A stretch of DNA of 64,000 nt from Taeniopygia guttata (GCF_048771995.1 NC_133028.1:5949501-6013500); one strand, 5' to 3'; numbered from the stretch's first letter, positions 26,243 through 38,878 are shown. Numbers and translations: made by a program. The notes: generated from the sequence alone by a model not told the origin.

Positions 26243-26321
26243 ATGCGGCGGCGCGGGGACTGCGGGCTTGGGCCGGAGCAGTCGGCAGGATGTGCCCCAC
26301 CGCCAGCGCCGCAGCTTCCAG
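26243..26321 (+). CDS. ST3GAL5: ST3GAL5 exon 1 (candidate N-terminal extension)
   Basis: This is an inferred first coding exon inside the CpG island. It has an ATG at 26243, 26 codons, and one leftover G before a CAG|GTCTCT donor. That G joins the CA at the start of exon 2 to make an Ala codon directly before the exon-2 Met. The human long isoform likewise has Ala just before its internal Met, and its first exon also begins Met-Arg and is rich in Ala and Pro with a Gly-Cys-Ala triplet. The resulting length of 419 aa is within one residue of the human 418. The peptide is a basic, proline-rich cytoplasmic tail (begins MRRRGDCG). The ATG context is weak (C at -3), which would allow leaky scanning to the exon-2 Met. 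No transcript supports the junction. Confidence 0.6.
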
Positions 26322-27147
26322 GTCTCTCCCGCTCTCCCTCCATCTCTCCCTCCCTTCCACGCAGAGAGCAGCGGGGATGGGGAGGTGGGGGCTGCGAGTT
26401 CTGAAGGAGATGGGCGGTGGAAGTCGTGTTTGCCTTGAACTGGAGGGAAAGGATGTCTTAGCTCGAGTTGTTCCCCTCTGCAATAAAATTTATAGGTTTC
26501 TGCTTCTCTGCGGGTTCCGGTAGGCGTTTTGTGAGGGATTCTGGCTCTCCATGCTTGGAGTGATGTGAATGCAAAGCAGATACGGCGTCTGCTGTTACTG
26601 CCAAAACCTTTCTATTTGCTTTTTCTATTTCCTTTTTTCTCCCCTTTGTACTGAGATTTGTTTTGTATCTATTTTTTCTATTTTAGTAGGTAAGATCAAA
26701 CTATAACGCTGCTAGAGGAGGGATGTTTATTTTGCAGCTCTCTATAGTTAGGGAAATAATTAGGAAATGTTCTTTAAATTACTGGATATAAACAGCTGTG
26801 TGGTGGAAAATGACTGGCTTTGTCTCCTTCTGGGGAGAAGGGTAGATAAAGATGTGTATTCATTATTTCTCTAAAGAAAACTCATTGAGATAAGTGCTCT
26901 TTTATGCTTCCGGAGTAGATACGTCTTTTTAAACTGCAGCTTACAATGGGACTACGCAGATTCAGTTTAGAGGGGCTGTTTTCCATGCAGACTGTGTTAT
27001 TCCATCTGTTCTGCTGCAGTGAGGTTACGGTCTCCCTTTTGGATCATGCAGCAGGAAACCTTGAGCTATCTTCCAGGCACTCTGCTGGCCAAACTCAGGG
27101 AATTTCTTTCAAGAGGTCAAAATGCAGCTGGAGAGTTAGGGCACGAA

Positions 27148-27589
27148 AGCATTTTGGTTTATTGTCTGCTTCTGTGGGGTCGATGAGAAATGAGTTCATC
27201 CTTCTGGTTTCCTGCAACTTTTTGAGGTTTAGCATCTTTCCTTCCGTAGAGTTCCAGCAGATTGGCCAAATAATTGACAGGCAGTTAGGAGCAGGATGTA
27301 GGAAGACAGTGTCGTAGCAGAAACTTCTTCTTACTGAGGAGAATGGGCTAAAAATGTTCCATTTTGTAAGCATTTTGGTGCATTATCTACTTCTGTGGGG
27401 TCAGTGAGGAATGAGCTCATCCCTCCTCTGGTTTCCTGCAACTTTTTGAGGTTTAGCATCTTTCCTTCCGTAGTTCCAGCAGATTGGCTAAATAATTGAC
27501 AGGCAGTTAGGAGCAGGATGTAGGAAGACAGTGTCGTAGCAGAAACTTCCTTTTATTGAGGAGAATGGGCTAAAAATGTTCCATTTTGT
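27148..27589. repeat. 221-bp tandem duplication, two copies
   Basis: Copy 1 is 27148-27368 and copy 2 is 27369-27589, exactly head to tail. Both run from AGCATTTTGG through TTGAGGTTTAGCATCTTTCC and GGAGCAGGATGTAGGAAGAC to AAAATGTTCCATTTTGT. They differ by a few substitutions and small indels, for example GTAGAGTTCC versus GTAGTTCC. Identity is about 93-95% by eye, which implies a fairly recent duplication. It sits about 0.8 kb inside intron 1. No ORF or known mobile element explains it. Confidence 0.93.
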
Positions 27590-28604
27590 TTCCTTTGCAT
27601 ACATCAGTTGTGAAACATGCCAAGACTGCTGCAGAGTTGGAGCATTTGGTGGGCAGGTTGTTTGTTTAGATTAAGGGACCCTGGAAGACTTCAGTAGTTC
27701 CTGAGTTATAGTAAAGGCTAAATAACCGAAAAAGACTCAGATAATGATTCAGATTTGTCATGTTGTAGTTTTCAAATTCCATGGGAGTCTGAATGGAACT
27801 TGCTCTGACAGAACAGATTAAAGCATCCCCAGCGGGCATACCCAGTACTTCAAAACCAGCTAGACAGAGGACTTCAGGATCGTGGAGGAATCTTCCCTGC
27901 CACAAGCAGCTCTCACTGATAATGTAATTCATAAATTGTTAAAGACTTCCTTAAAACTTGTGTAGTCAGTTATTTTCCATTACTCCTATGCCAAGGCTAT
28001 TCCTTTGCTGCTCAGGAGTCTTTTGCTCGTAGTCCCTCTTTGTTTATGTCCACTTTTTCCTGTGTGCTAACATACTTTTGTTTGAAAGGTTTGGTTTTGG
28101 CTTTGGTGTTTACATGTTTGGTGTATCTAAGGAAAAACTCTCAATTCTTGTTTTGCAAAGCTGGACAAGCCAAGGTCTCTGTTCTCCTTGGGAGAGGCTC
28201 TTCCTTTACTCATCCCATCAGGACTCTCTGCAGCCTGTTAGGTCCTGAAGTCTTAGGTTCAGAACTTAAGCATTAAAGTTGTTTACAGCAATATTTTTTG
28301 CTGTATTGCAATTTTAAGTTTTGCCTTTTCTTTATGGGAGACTTTTGGCATCTCCTCTCTAGCTTCTGTAAGCTCAAGTGTGACTTCCTCAAGTGTGCAT
28401 CTGTGGGCTGGGGAGGAGGATGAGGAAGGGGAGATGTGCAGAGGAGGGGTTTTTGGGTAGCAGCTGCCTGCTGTTAGGCTGCAGCTCATTAAATCTACGT
28501 GTCTGTGGGCTTCAGCAGATGCTGAGGAGTGTGAGGAGTGGCTGACATCAGGCTCTGAGCATCCAGAGCAGGCAGCCACTGTTTCACTGAAAGAATAATA
28601 AAAT

Positions 28605-28770
28605 ACTGGAATTGTCTTCCCAGAGATGTGGTAGAATCCCCATCTCTGGATGTGTTTACAAAAAGACTGGACATGGCATTTGGTGCTATAGTCTAGTTGA
28701 GGTGTTAGGGCATAGGTTGGACTTGAGCTTAAAGGTCTCTTCCAACCTCATTATTCTGTGTTTCTGTTTC
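28605..28770 (+). mobile_element. CR1 LINE 3' end
   Basis: A sense-orientation CR1 tail containing CCAGAGATGTGGTAGAATCC, then CCATCTCTGGATGTGTTTAC, then GGTTGGACTTGAGCTTAAAGG and a terminal ATTCTGTGTTTCTG. It lies in ST3GAL5 intron 1. It has no coding potential. Confidence 0.85.
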
Positions 28771-30719
28771 TAAGACCAGTAGCATGGAAGGGAAAACGGA
28801 TTTGCTCCAAAAGGAAAAGGGACAAGAGGGTCTAAAAGCCTCCCCTGTAAGAAATAAACATAACTTTTTACTAGCACACTGTTCACAACTGTTTTTTCCT
28901 GCTTGGCTGGGACACTGACTTATTGTGGTTCATTGTGAATCAGAAAAATTCAATATTCAGATGCTGCTTTTGTCTGTCACAAAGCATCAGCAGCCCACTT
29001 AAGTGTTGAAGCACATCTTGTTGATGTTTCTTATGCTTGTTTTATTTTTTTTTTGCTGTTACTCACTTGAGAGCGTCTGAAAGAGGTTTCACAGAAAAGG
29101 CTGCAAAGTTTGACTAGAGAAAGAGGGTGCTAAGACAGATGTGAAATAAAGAGAATATACCTGTTTTGAACATTGAACTGTCATTTAGAACCTCATTAAG
29201 AGTTCTTTCCCTATAATATTATTTTAGCAGGCCTGTTCTGATTATTTTGGACTGCTAATGTCCAAAAAGCTTCCTGTGAATGATGCTGAGAGGAAGTGAT
29301 GGTGTTACACTCTGAATATGTCTAGTTAAGCTGATAATTGGACTGTATTTGAGCTGAAACAATTTCTTTTCCTGTTAACAGCAGATTCAATGTTAACAGC
29401 AAATTGTAGCCCAACTATGTGTACTTCCTAAAGGAAAAGAGTGCTGAAGTAGACACAATTATGTAAGGTTGTTAATGACCTTCAGTTGCTGGATGATGTT
29501 GCAAAGAGGATGTAGGATTGACCCGTTAAACAATTAGAGGAAAACACAAGCAGAGTGTCACAAGGCAAGGATAGAAGAATCATCATGCCTCTAGGACACT
29601 AATGTTGCTTGGTGGTGTTCCTGGCTCCAAGAAAAATAATTTTCACCTGTCATCCTGTTGGTGCCTTTGAGAGTTTCTGTCAACTGCTCTGAAATTCTCA
29701 TTTGCTCCTTGTTTCACTTTTTACCAATTTTATCCACACAAATAGGGTTCAGTAATAAGCTCTCAATTTCTGAGGAGACAGATCTTGACCTAATGAACCA
29801 CAGATCATGCAGACAGCATTACTTTAAATTTAAATTGTCTGATAAAAAGGCCTTTCTGGCCAAAGCTCATTTTGTAAGATGTATATTTTAGGTGCTTATA
29901 ACCATATTATGGGCTAAACATTTTTCTGCTGTCACAGATGTATTCTTCAATTAACCAAAACAACTGACTCTGTTCATTAAAACAGATGTCAAATGACTTT
30001 TTCATTCGATAGTAATAGGAACTAAGCAGATAATATTCAAGGAAAGTTTCTCAAGTGTCTAAATATGTTAAAGTGCCAACTTTGCTGTGGGATTAATATG
30101 GTGGTAGATGAAGAAATAATTGGCAGTAAGTCTCTAATTTTTTAATTTAGCTTCACGGTTTTTCTGTGGTGAGAAGATGTCAGTCCCTAATCTGCCACAG
30201 CTCCCTGAATACTGTCTCATTATGTCTTGTGATAGGAAGTGGTAGGATGGTGATCAGGATGTTATTTAATAAACATCTAAGAGTGAATATATTGCTACAA
30301 ATCATAACACAAAAGTCTCTCATACTTTAGCATGTTCCTACTAAATCTCCCTTGGATTATTAATATCACTGGAATTTTTCCTCACGCTTGTGGTTTTAAA
30401 GGATTTTCGTTATGCATTATTGAACAAAAAATCCTTTAAGGTATTTCCGTGATCATTATGCCATAGAAGGAGATTTTCCAATTGGACACAATTCCTTTGG
30501 GATAACTTGTCTGTTGTTCTTCTTTCCCCACTTTTCCTGGGTATTTTGTCAATATGGGCAAATGAGGCCATCCTCATCCAGATGAGGGGCTTTTTACTTT
30601 CCTTGTATAGATTTTAAATCCAATTTCAACGTGTCGCAGGTTGTTAGCCGTCCTGATCTGTTAAACCTGTGTTTAAAATTCAGCTGAAAAATTTGGATTC
30701 ATTTCTGCAGAAGTCACTG

Positions 30720-31081
30720 GAAAGTTAACCACATGAAGTCCATCAAGGTCCTGCACTTGTGCCAAGGCAATCCCAAGTACAAATCCAGGCTGAGCAGAGA
30801 ATGAACTGAGATTGGCCCTGAGGAGAAGGACTTGGGGGTGCTGGTGGATGAGAGGCTGGACTTTAAATTGACAGAGATCAGGTTTAGACTGGATATTAGG
30901 AAGAAATATTAACACTGTGAGGGTGGTGAGGCCCTGGCACAGGCTGCCAGAGAAGCTGTGGCTGCCCCATCCCTGGAAGTGTCCAAGGCCAGGTTGGATG
31001 GGGCTTGGAGCAACCTGGGATAGTGGGAGGTGTCCCTGCCCATGGCAGGGGGTTGGAGCTGGATGATCTGTGATTCCATGA
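30720..31081 (+). mobile_element. CR1 LINE with an internal deletion
   Basis: The 5' part (about 30730-30870) matches the end of CR1 ORF2: CAAGGTCCTGCACTTGTGCC, then CAATCCCAAGTACAAATCCAGGC, then CCCTGAGGAGAAGGACTTGG. After GAGAGGCTGGAC it jumps directly to TTAGACTGGATATTAGGAAG and the 3' UTR with GGCTGCCCCATCCCTGGAAG. Several hundred bases of intervening CR1 sequence are missing, so this copy was rearranged during or after insertion. It lies in intron 1. Confidence 0.88.
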
Positions 31082-34000
31082 AAGCCAGGCAGTCCTTTAC
31101 TACACTGCAGTTTCTGGAGTGCCTCTTGCTACAGGATGTTCTTTTATTTTCCAGATTGGTTGTTTTGTAATAACGAATTCTTCATGTCACAAGAGAATAC
31201 GTTTCCAAATTGTTTTTGTATTAAGAAATACTCTGTGTTTTGAAAGGATAAAAATACCTTGGATTGCGGTTGTAAGACAGCAGTTTAACTGTACAACACT
31301 TGTAGCTGTGGAGTCCTTTGTGTACAATGGGGTGCACAAGTAACTCTCCTTCAGCATTTTTTCATCTCCTTCAGCATTTTTTTCTTTGCAGTACCATTCT
31401 CCCACCTAATTGTTACTGGGATGAGGCTTGATCCACTGTTGGCTTAAGAAGATTTGTCTGTCATGTTTTATGTAAACAGAGGTTATTTTCGAAATTTCTT
31501 GTTTATGATTGATTGTTTCCAATGAAGAGATGATGGTGTTTGAAAGCATGGGAAGGATCTGAAGGAATCATGTTTTGATAAGGAGACTTGGGAGGGAGAG
31601 TCTCTGAGTAGGGACACCTTAGGGGATTTATGGGCCTTCTATGCCACAGTAGATAAGTTGGTAAGAGACTGTGTTTACTCATCAGTTACTTTGTTCTTAC
31701 CAATATTAGAATAGATGATTAGCAGTTGTATTCATTGACAAAAATCCTATTACTTCAAAAGTCCCTGAATCAAGACTGGCTTGCCAATTAAGAAGAATTG
31801 AACAGATTGTGGGATGGACATAGGAGGGAATTGGGAGAATTTTATAATGATTTTTAAATCAGTTTTGTAATGATTTGTCATGTTCTTAGGTGTAATCTGA
31901 GAGTCTCTGCTTAGTGACTGGCTTTGAAGCATAAACCAAAAAACTGCCACCTAATTTAATCATTTCTTTCACTCCCTTTTTTAATGTCTCAGCCCTTACA
32001 TTTGGATTGCTGTGGATTTTGGTCCTGCAGAAGCACAAAAAATCAAATCCTAACAGTAGATGTCACCAAACTGTTTTCCATGTTGACATAAATTAATAAC
32101 ATTCTCTTAAAATATTGTATCAGTTTTGAAAACAGTAACTTGTCTATTTGGTTAATAATGAGGATAGATTGAAATGTGTAATCTTTTCATGGGCTCAACT
32201 CTTGCAAGTAGTCACAGACATTAATGTTGGAGTTGTCAGTTTTTTGCCATCTGTTTTCTCCAAATATGTCCAAAATTAATGTGTAATTAGTTTAAGTTTT
32301 CTTAGTTACTCTCTTCTAACTTCTTGCATAAAGTTTTTTTGGTATATCTGTGGGATTTTTTTTTGTCTTGTTTAAAAGCCACAGAACAGGAAATTCATAC
32401 AGAATTCATTACTGAATAATAACCACACCTCAATAAAAAGTGCCTTGCTCAAGTTTTTTGTGTCAAAAAACCTTCTCTGCTGTTCAACTTTCTGTTTCTC
32501 TTTTGAAACAAGTATTGCTCAAAACCAAGTAGCTTTCTCTTATCCTTTACTGATTTTGGAAATATGTTCAAATAATTTATGTGTCTCTGATTTAGGGGAA
32601 GAGGCGTGAAGTGAGCATGTGGCTTTTGGGTATTTTTGCACTAATTTTAGCTTCTGTTTCAATGCCTGCAGGAGCCCCACCATTCATGATTTGTAATTCC
32701 TTTACATAAGTGTGACTTTTGGGTTGAACTTTCTGGGGGCTTTCCCCTACAAGCTTCTTCATCTTGTTACACAACCTTCAAAGGCTGTTTTGTGCAGCAA
32801 GACCTTGCTATTGACTGTCTGGTAAAGCTGCGTGTTCCCACTGCTTCTGGTGGTACTGTGAGAGGGGAAAGTTTAACTGGAGGCATCACCTGTGTGTGGT
32901 TGTGGTTTTGTGGGATTGATGGGACAGTGGTGAGGATGCAGGTGTGTACATCATCCTGCACTCACATGCAGGCTGTCTGCTCCTGTCCCCTGCCTGCTGA
33001 GAGACCTTGGCTTTGTCTTTGGGTAAATCCAGGTGCTGAAATGCATTTTCCAGGGTGTGGCAGTGATTATGTACAACTTGATATATGCTGCTTTTTAGCT
33101 TTTAGCATTCCCACATTAAAAGATTTCCTGAAGGCTTAAATGAATTGCTTCTGAAATATTCCAAGTGTGGAAATCTTGTCTACATAAGAATAACAATGAG
33201 ACAAAAGTAAATCATGGTGAAAAGAATAACACCATGAAAAGCTTTGGAGTAGATTGTATTAATGGATAATTTAGCCTTAGTAGCAGCTTTGCACAGATCA
33301 CTTAAGTTCAGTAGATGAAACAAATTTAAATCCCTTGAGTCCTCACTAATTACACCACAGTGAGTAACTACAGAAATGTCAATGCAAAATGTGGTTGTAA
33401 TACCACAACACTACTGAGCTGTGTGTTGTACACAAAATGAGACATTTGCATTTATGGCTCTCAAAGCAATTGTAGCAGGGCCCCTTCCTGAAAGAATGTA
33501 ATGGTCTTTGTATGCAACATCTCTTTGGTCCTCCTGGGATCTTGACTGTTCTGGTTCTTTCTGCAAACTCAAAGATTTTAATTGAGGAAGACTGTGGGAA
33601 AGGTGCACTCTAAGATGCTTTTTACTGCCACCTTGCTCTTTTGAGCACTCTTGCACCAGTAAAAGGGCTTCCAGCCCCTTCCATCACCTTCCAGCCAGTG
33701 AAAGGGCTCATTCTCTTGAATAAGAGTGCAGGATCCAACCCTGAGTAATTAAAAAAAAAAAATACCATGCTGGACATATGCATTTTGACTTATGTGTTGG
33801 TCTATATATATTGACTTGTTTGAGAAAGGAATAATCTGTCATGATCATAGCTGACAAGTGTCAAACTGAAGTAAACTGTTGCAAAGGAAATGAACATTGG
33901 TGTGTCGTTTGCTTATATAATAAAAAAATAAATCATTGTGCATACTAAGAGTTGGACTTGGAAAGGATGTGTTGAGGTGATTACTTAATTTCTCTGTTTC

Positions 34001-37000
34001 ATTGTTTCTTTTTGCACATCCAGGATGACTGAAGCACGGAACAACTGGAATTTATTTTGCTCAGAGGCAGGGATCATTTTCTGATAGCACTAGCTTATTG
34101 CAGTCTTGCATTCCTGTTTGATTCCCTTCTGTGTTCATGACCCTCCACCTCTTCAGTTCCTTCTTTGTCTTTTAGATCTCTTGCAGGCTGGTACCAAGTT
34201 TGACTGATTCCTTTGTGCAAAATCCATTCTGACCTAGGTTCCTATGGACTATGATCAAGTTACCTCTTTATGTTTACCTGAGAAAGAATTAATACCTGCA
34301 TTGTTCTCTAGTGAAAATAGGTGAAGCTTGTTTCCTGCTTTCTCATTTTTAAAAAGGTCCCATTTTTTGCTTCTCTCCAGCTGTGTTTGTAGAGATCTCT
34401 GGGGCCGACAGATGTATTTGATGCCTTGTTTTGTGCTGTAGCAGCTTTCAGCAGTCACATCCCTGCTGTGAGCCATTGGTGTTGGTGAGTGATCCCATCC
34501 CTTTCCCAAACAATGCTGAGTGCCTCTTGTGTGTGCTGGTGTGAGGCAGTCTCCTCTGAGGTGAGCTGTTGGAATGTCCCCTCTGTTCTATGTGGAGCAG
34601 TCCTGGAGCTTCCACGTGGCCTCCAGGCTGTGTTTACTCTCTGCAGCATCCTCTGGTCAAGCTGCTGTTGTGTGCTGGTGTGACCTTGCTCCATGAGCTG
34701 GGGCTGCTCCCTGTGCCTCCTGGCAGTGTGATCCCTGTGGATAGCTGTCACCTCTAAGCTGTGTTAGTGTCAGGTACTGCATGAGAGCTGCTCAGCTGAC
34801 TTCTCTGTGTAGTGTAGCAGGATGTGTGTTGTAAAGGTGACAGTACCAGTCCTCCTGGGTTGGCACTGAACATCTCAAGGTAGAGCAGTTCACGTTGGTG
34901 ATCTGACCCTGGGATATGGTCCTTGTAACAAATTTTTTTGACATCTTTACCCACATGAGCTTGAATGATTTGCTGCCAACAGTAGCTGAGAGGAAACGGA
35001 TGTGGATGACTGGGTTGGTGGTGTCAACACCCAGTTTTGCACCTCAGTGCTGGTTTTATTCAGCGGTAGAGATACAGCCAGTAAAGATGAGGTGTTGCTG
35101 TGTGAAAATGAGGAGCTCTTAAGGCTTCATAGGTTCCCTGTGACCTGCTGTTTTGTCCTGTGTCCTGACAGGTTGTGTGGTAGACAAGAGCTGGGTTTGA
35201 TTTCCAGCTTAACTGCTAGAATTGTGGGGGATATAACTTAGCCCTTAAATTTCAGTTTACCCTTTTTCAAGACAAGTTTACCCTTTTCATGATGGTACTG
35301 ACTTCAGATTTTATAGTGCTTTCAGATCTCAAAGGGATTGTAACAAAGGTCAGCAAATGGGTGTGACAGCTCAGAGTCTATGCAATTAGTAAATAATCAG
35401 GTAGGGAATTTAAGGTTCTTAGTGGTGCCATAATAACCATGTTAATTATGTTTGAGGTAAGTGGTCAAGTTTCCTGCTGGCAGAAACCATTAGGGTTTTC
35501 CTGCCTTGCTCTGCTTTGTGGGTTGTAATCATTTGCATGTGACCTTGAAAGCATGACTTGAGTGTAGCCTGCTCTTCAAAGTGCTTCAGATGCTATTGTT
35601 GATCTTTATCTCTGTCCCACCTTCACAGGGTTTTTTGGCATTTGACCTTCTGTTTTGATTATCAGTAATAATTTCTCTCTGTGCAGAGACTGACTTTGGG
35701 TCATCTTCTGAACTAGATACCCTTGAAATTGCAGTGGTCTGGATTTGATATCTGGAGGGAGTACTTCTGTCTCCTCAGCTCCTTCATCCTGGTGTTTAAG
35801 AACATCAGTTGTTTGTCCAATCAAGTGGTGTTTTCAAGTGGTCATACAGACTGGTTCAAATGGGTCATACCACCATAAGCAATAAAAAGAGGTGGAAAAG
35901 AGAACGAGGAAGATCATCCTTAGAGAAAAGCCTTCCCTTAGTCTTACTATTTTTTCAGAAGTTCTTGTGACAGAACTCTTGGCAGGAGAACAGAAGAGGT
36001 GAACACCTTTGTAGTGGGGAGCAGAGAGGGTCAAGCACTGAGATCAAAGGAAGGAGCAGGGCTGAAATCCTCCCCTGTGGAGGAGCAGACTGCACCTTTC
36101 CATGGTTGGCTGATCAAAGGGAGTACTGCTTTGGGTGAGGAGGACAGGAAAAACCCTTGACCCTATTCCTTCTCCCTGGGAAAACCAGCAGGCTCATGCA
36201 GGTGGGCTCTTCATGGGGATTCCATTCTCACATCTTTGGGTACTGGCAGCAGCCTGGGAGAAGATGATGTGCCAGCCTGTGTTTTTCTTCCCAGAGTGAC
36301 TATTGGAACGTTCTTATAGAAACTGTGGGAGCAGCAAGATTGCTTCTTGTCAGCTAAGGATCAGTGCCCTGCCCATCTGTGAGGGAGCACTGTGCTGTCC
36401 TCCTGGGCTGTCCAGTGTTCATGCAGGGAGCTGTGCTGTGCTTCCCTGGTGCTGGCACCCTCCTGGCCCTGCAGTGGGCCAGGAAGAAATTCCCTCCACA
36501 CCCTGAAGTTGCTTCCTGTGTTGTTGGGGCTGCTGAAGAGGTCAGTGGTGGATTCAGAGCAGTGATGATGAGATAAGTTTGCTTGGCCTTGTGGAAACTG
36601 GGGAGATGATATGAAAGATGAGCTCCTGTTTTGAGGATGGCTTGTATGGGTTTTGTATGCTGAGAGCATCCTTGAAGCCTAAGAGGGGGGCATAGCACAG
36701 GGATTTGATTTTGAGCCAGGTATCCTGCATACCCTGAGCATATTGTTTAGATTGTTTGATTCGATCAAATAAAAGTGCTTGACAGTAAATGCTGCAATCA
36801 GCAATTGTTAGACTTCAGGCTGTGAAGAATGCGAAGACCTGGCAACATTTTTAGAATCATGTTTTGGTGATGCAGCTGAAATGAGCGAGTTATCAATCAC
36901 AAGGAGCTCAGGAGTAATTCAGTATTCCTGGCACCATAACTAAAAATTGCAGTCTTATCTGGGAAACAAAATTGTCACTCTATGGGTGTCCTGTGAATTT

Positions 37001-37049
37001 TTCTTCAATTCAGCAAAAGTTATGATCTCTTTTTCTTTCTTTTTTACAG

Positions 37050-37161
37050 CAATGCTGAGTGACAATAACTTTGTGAAGCTGAAAAGTGATCATTCACCTC
37101 CTGTGCAATGGTGTAAGGTGGCTGCACATGAAGATGAGAAGACCAAGCTGGTTTTTAAAAG
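37050..37161 (+). CDS. ST3GAL5: ST3GAL5 exon 2 (internal start, cytoplasmic tail)
   Basis: The acceptor is TTTTTTACAG|CA and the ATG is at 37052. The exon encodes residues 1-36 of the shorter form and two bases of codon 37. It begins MLSDNNFVKLKSDHS, aligning with MPSEYTYVKLRSD of the human protein. The segment is hydrophilic and forms the cytosolic tail ahead of the signal anchor. The end is placed at AAAAG|GTACTC (37162) because only this donor keeps the reading frame into the transmembrane-anchor exon. A consensus-like donor CAA|GTAAGTG lies 10 bp downstream at 37172 and would break the frame. The reading frame is also open upstream of the acceptor, so a longer isoform through exon 1 is possible. 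Confidence 0.88.
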
Positions 37162-38878
37162 GTACTCGCAAGTAAGTGTCATTGTCACAACTACACAGAG
37201 AGCAGTTGTTGTAACCCCAGCCTGGGCAATTGCAAAATGGGTGCAGAAATCAAGGCATGGGATTACCACAGGCTGTGAATGGAGGTTTGAGCACACAGCT
37301 TTCTGTGGGACACTGAAAACATGTTGTGGAGCCCAGGATGACTTGTTGTAGTACCTGTCTTCCCAAGCCAAAGTGAGATCCTCGTTCTTCACTCACAAGT
37401 ATTTCCAGTCTTTTTTGTATGCAGATAAATAGCAATGCTGAGATTTCTGTACAGTCTGATAACTGAGGAAATGGAAGGCCAGTGGATGTTGAGTGGGTAT
37501 CCTGGGGGGGTATTTTCATTTAGTTATTTTGTTATGAGGACTTCTGGAATGCTGCATCAAAAACCTTACTCCACTGTTTATAGCTTGACATCAAATTAGA
37601 GCTAAAAGGGTGTGTGCACACGTAGATTCAGGACCATATTTTATACCTAAAACATTCACTACTGTGATGCCATGTGAATTTTTGGATCTGAAAGCTAAAA
37701 AACCCAAACTGTTACATACACAGGTGGATATTACCTGAGTGATGCAACCCCAGCTGAATCTGAGGATACTTGATAAACTCCTGGAGGAAAACCAGCCTTG
37801 TTTGTCAGCTGTGAATCTCCTGCTTTCTGCCTGTTGGCTGATCTCCAGGGGTTGCTGCCTAACATGCTAATGAAGCTCTTAGATCACCTATCAGTGGAAA
37901 ATGTAATTTAGTTAAGTGAGATGTGAGAATAGTCCTGCTTTTCCAGTGGTCACCTTGTTTGCAGCCTGTACTGCACACTGACTGCTGGGATTGCATCTAT
38001 GAGTTCATATAGTACAAGCTTTTTAAAAAAAAATATTGGAAATCTGTGTTAACTTTATCTGAAAGAGTTTCAAGAAGCATTGGGCATTTAATAACTTGTA
38101 CATTTTTAAAGACATTTAAACAAATGTCCAATCTTTAGGAAACAATAGGAAATGAAAATCAATAAGAGAGCTCAAACTACATACTTGAGCAACAACCACA
38201 GCTTTAACCAAATAATGATATAAATATTCTGCAGATGGATATACCATGAAATGAGCTAAGTGACTTTTTGGATATCAACAGTGATATTCTTTAGGAATGA
38301 GAAATTAGTAGATCAAAAATATGAATAGTCTTATGTTCTTCAATCTTAAAGCTGGCTGGACTTTTTTTGCTGCATGTTTTGGGGGTGTAAGTAACTAGGG
38401 CTTTTCAGCCTGAGCATCTGAGTTCTGCATTCTGGCCTGCCAGTGAGATGAAAGTTTTGTTTCAGTGGTGGCCGTTGGCCCAAAATTATGCATTTTGAAG
38501 TTCCAGCCTTTTTCTCAGCTTGTATGGAAATATGTTTTCTAAGATATGACCTTTAAAGAAGAAACAAGTTACTATTGGTTTCATTATTGAGGAGAACTGT
38601 TTGACTCATCAGATATGCATTTAAAGTATATGAGGCAGGCATTTTCTAGGCATCTACATGTGTTCATACTTTTGTGCAGATACTTTGAAGAGTTATACAA
38701 GACTTGAAGTGAACAAAGCAAAAGGGGGTTTTATTTTGGTTGATTCAAATGCAAATATTCACATAAAGTTCAACTGTCTTAAATTTGCTTTAAAATATTG
38801 CTTTAATAGTTGATTGAACATAAGAAAACAAAAATTTTGTTTTTCTCTCCTACCCCTCACTGTCCTGTTGATTTTTAG
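37162..38878 (+). other. ST3GAL5 intron 2
   Basis: A 1.7-kb intron from GTACTC to TTTTTAG. No repeat family or extra exon was recognised. The strong competing donor GTAAGTG is at 37172. Confidence 0.8.

Larger units (their letters stand above)
25780..26340. promoter_or_regulatory. CpG-island promoter of ST3GAL5
   Basis: This is the main dense CpG stretch near the gene, most intense at 25970-26290 (GCGCGGGCGGCGCC, CCGCCGCGCGCCGG and similar). It lies at the expected 5' end of ST3GAL5. There is no TATA box next to the presumed start, as is usual for broad CpG promoters. The candidate coding exon 1 lies inside it at 26243-26321. A 17-base A run at 25921-25937 interrupts the island. The exact transcription start cannot be read from the sequence; I infer about 26,060-26,240. 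Confidence 0.8.
26322..37049 (+). other. ST3GAL5 intron 1
   Basis: The intron is 10.7 kb if exon 1 is placed correctly. It contains the 221-bp tandem duplication (27148-27589), two CR1 copies (28605 and 30720) and a small 20-bp-period duplication of CTCCTTCAGCATTTTTT at about 31345-31382. The rest shows only short overlapping frames with no recognised exon. Alternative first exons of ST3GAL5 could lie here but cannot be identified from sequence alone. Other donor-like sites near the promoter are CCG|GTAGGC at 26520 and TAG|GTAAGA at 26690. Confidence 0.7.

Noticed and set aside
25773..26523. Frames of 220-226 aa across the CpG island
   Set aside because: GC-rich sequence lacks stop codons, so long frames arise in several phases and on both strands. 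Only the short frame starting at 26243 has a matching donor phase and homology to the ST3GAL5 N-terminus.
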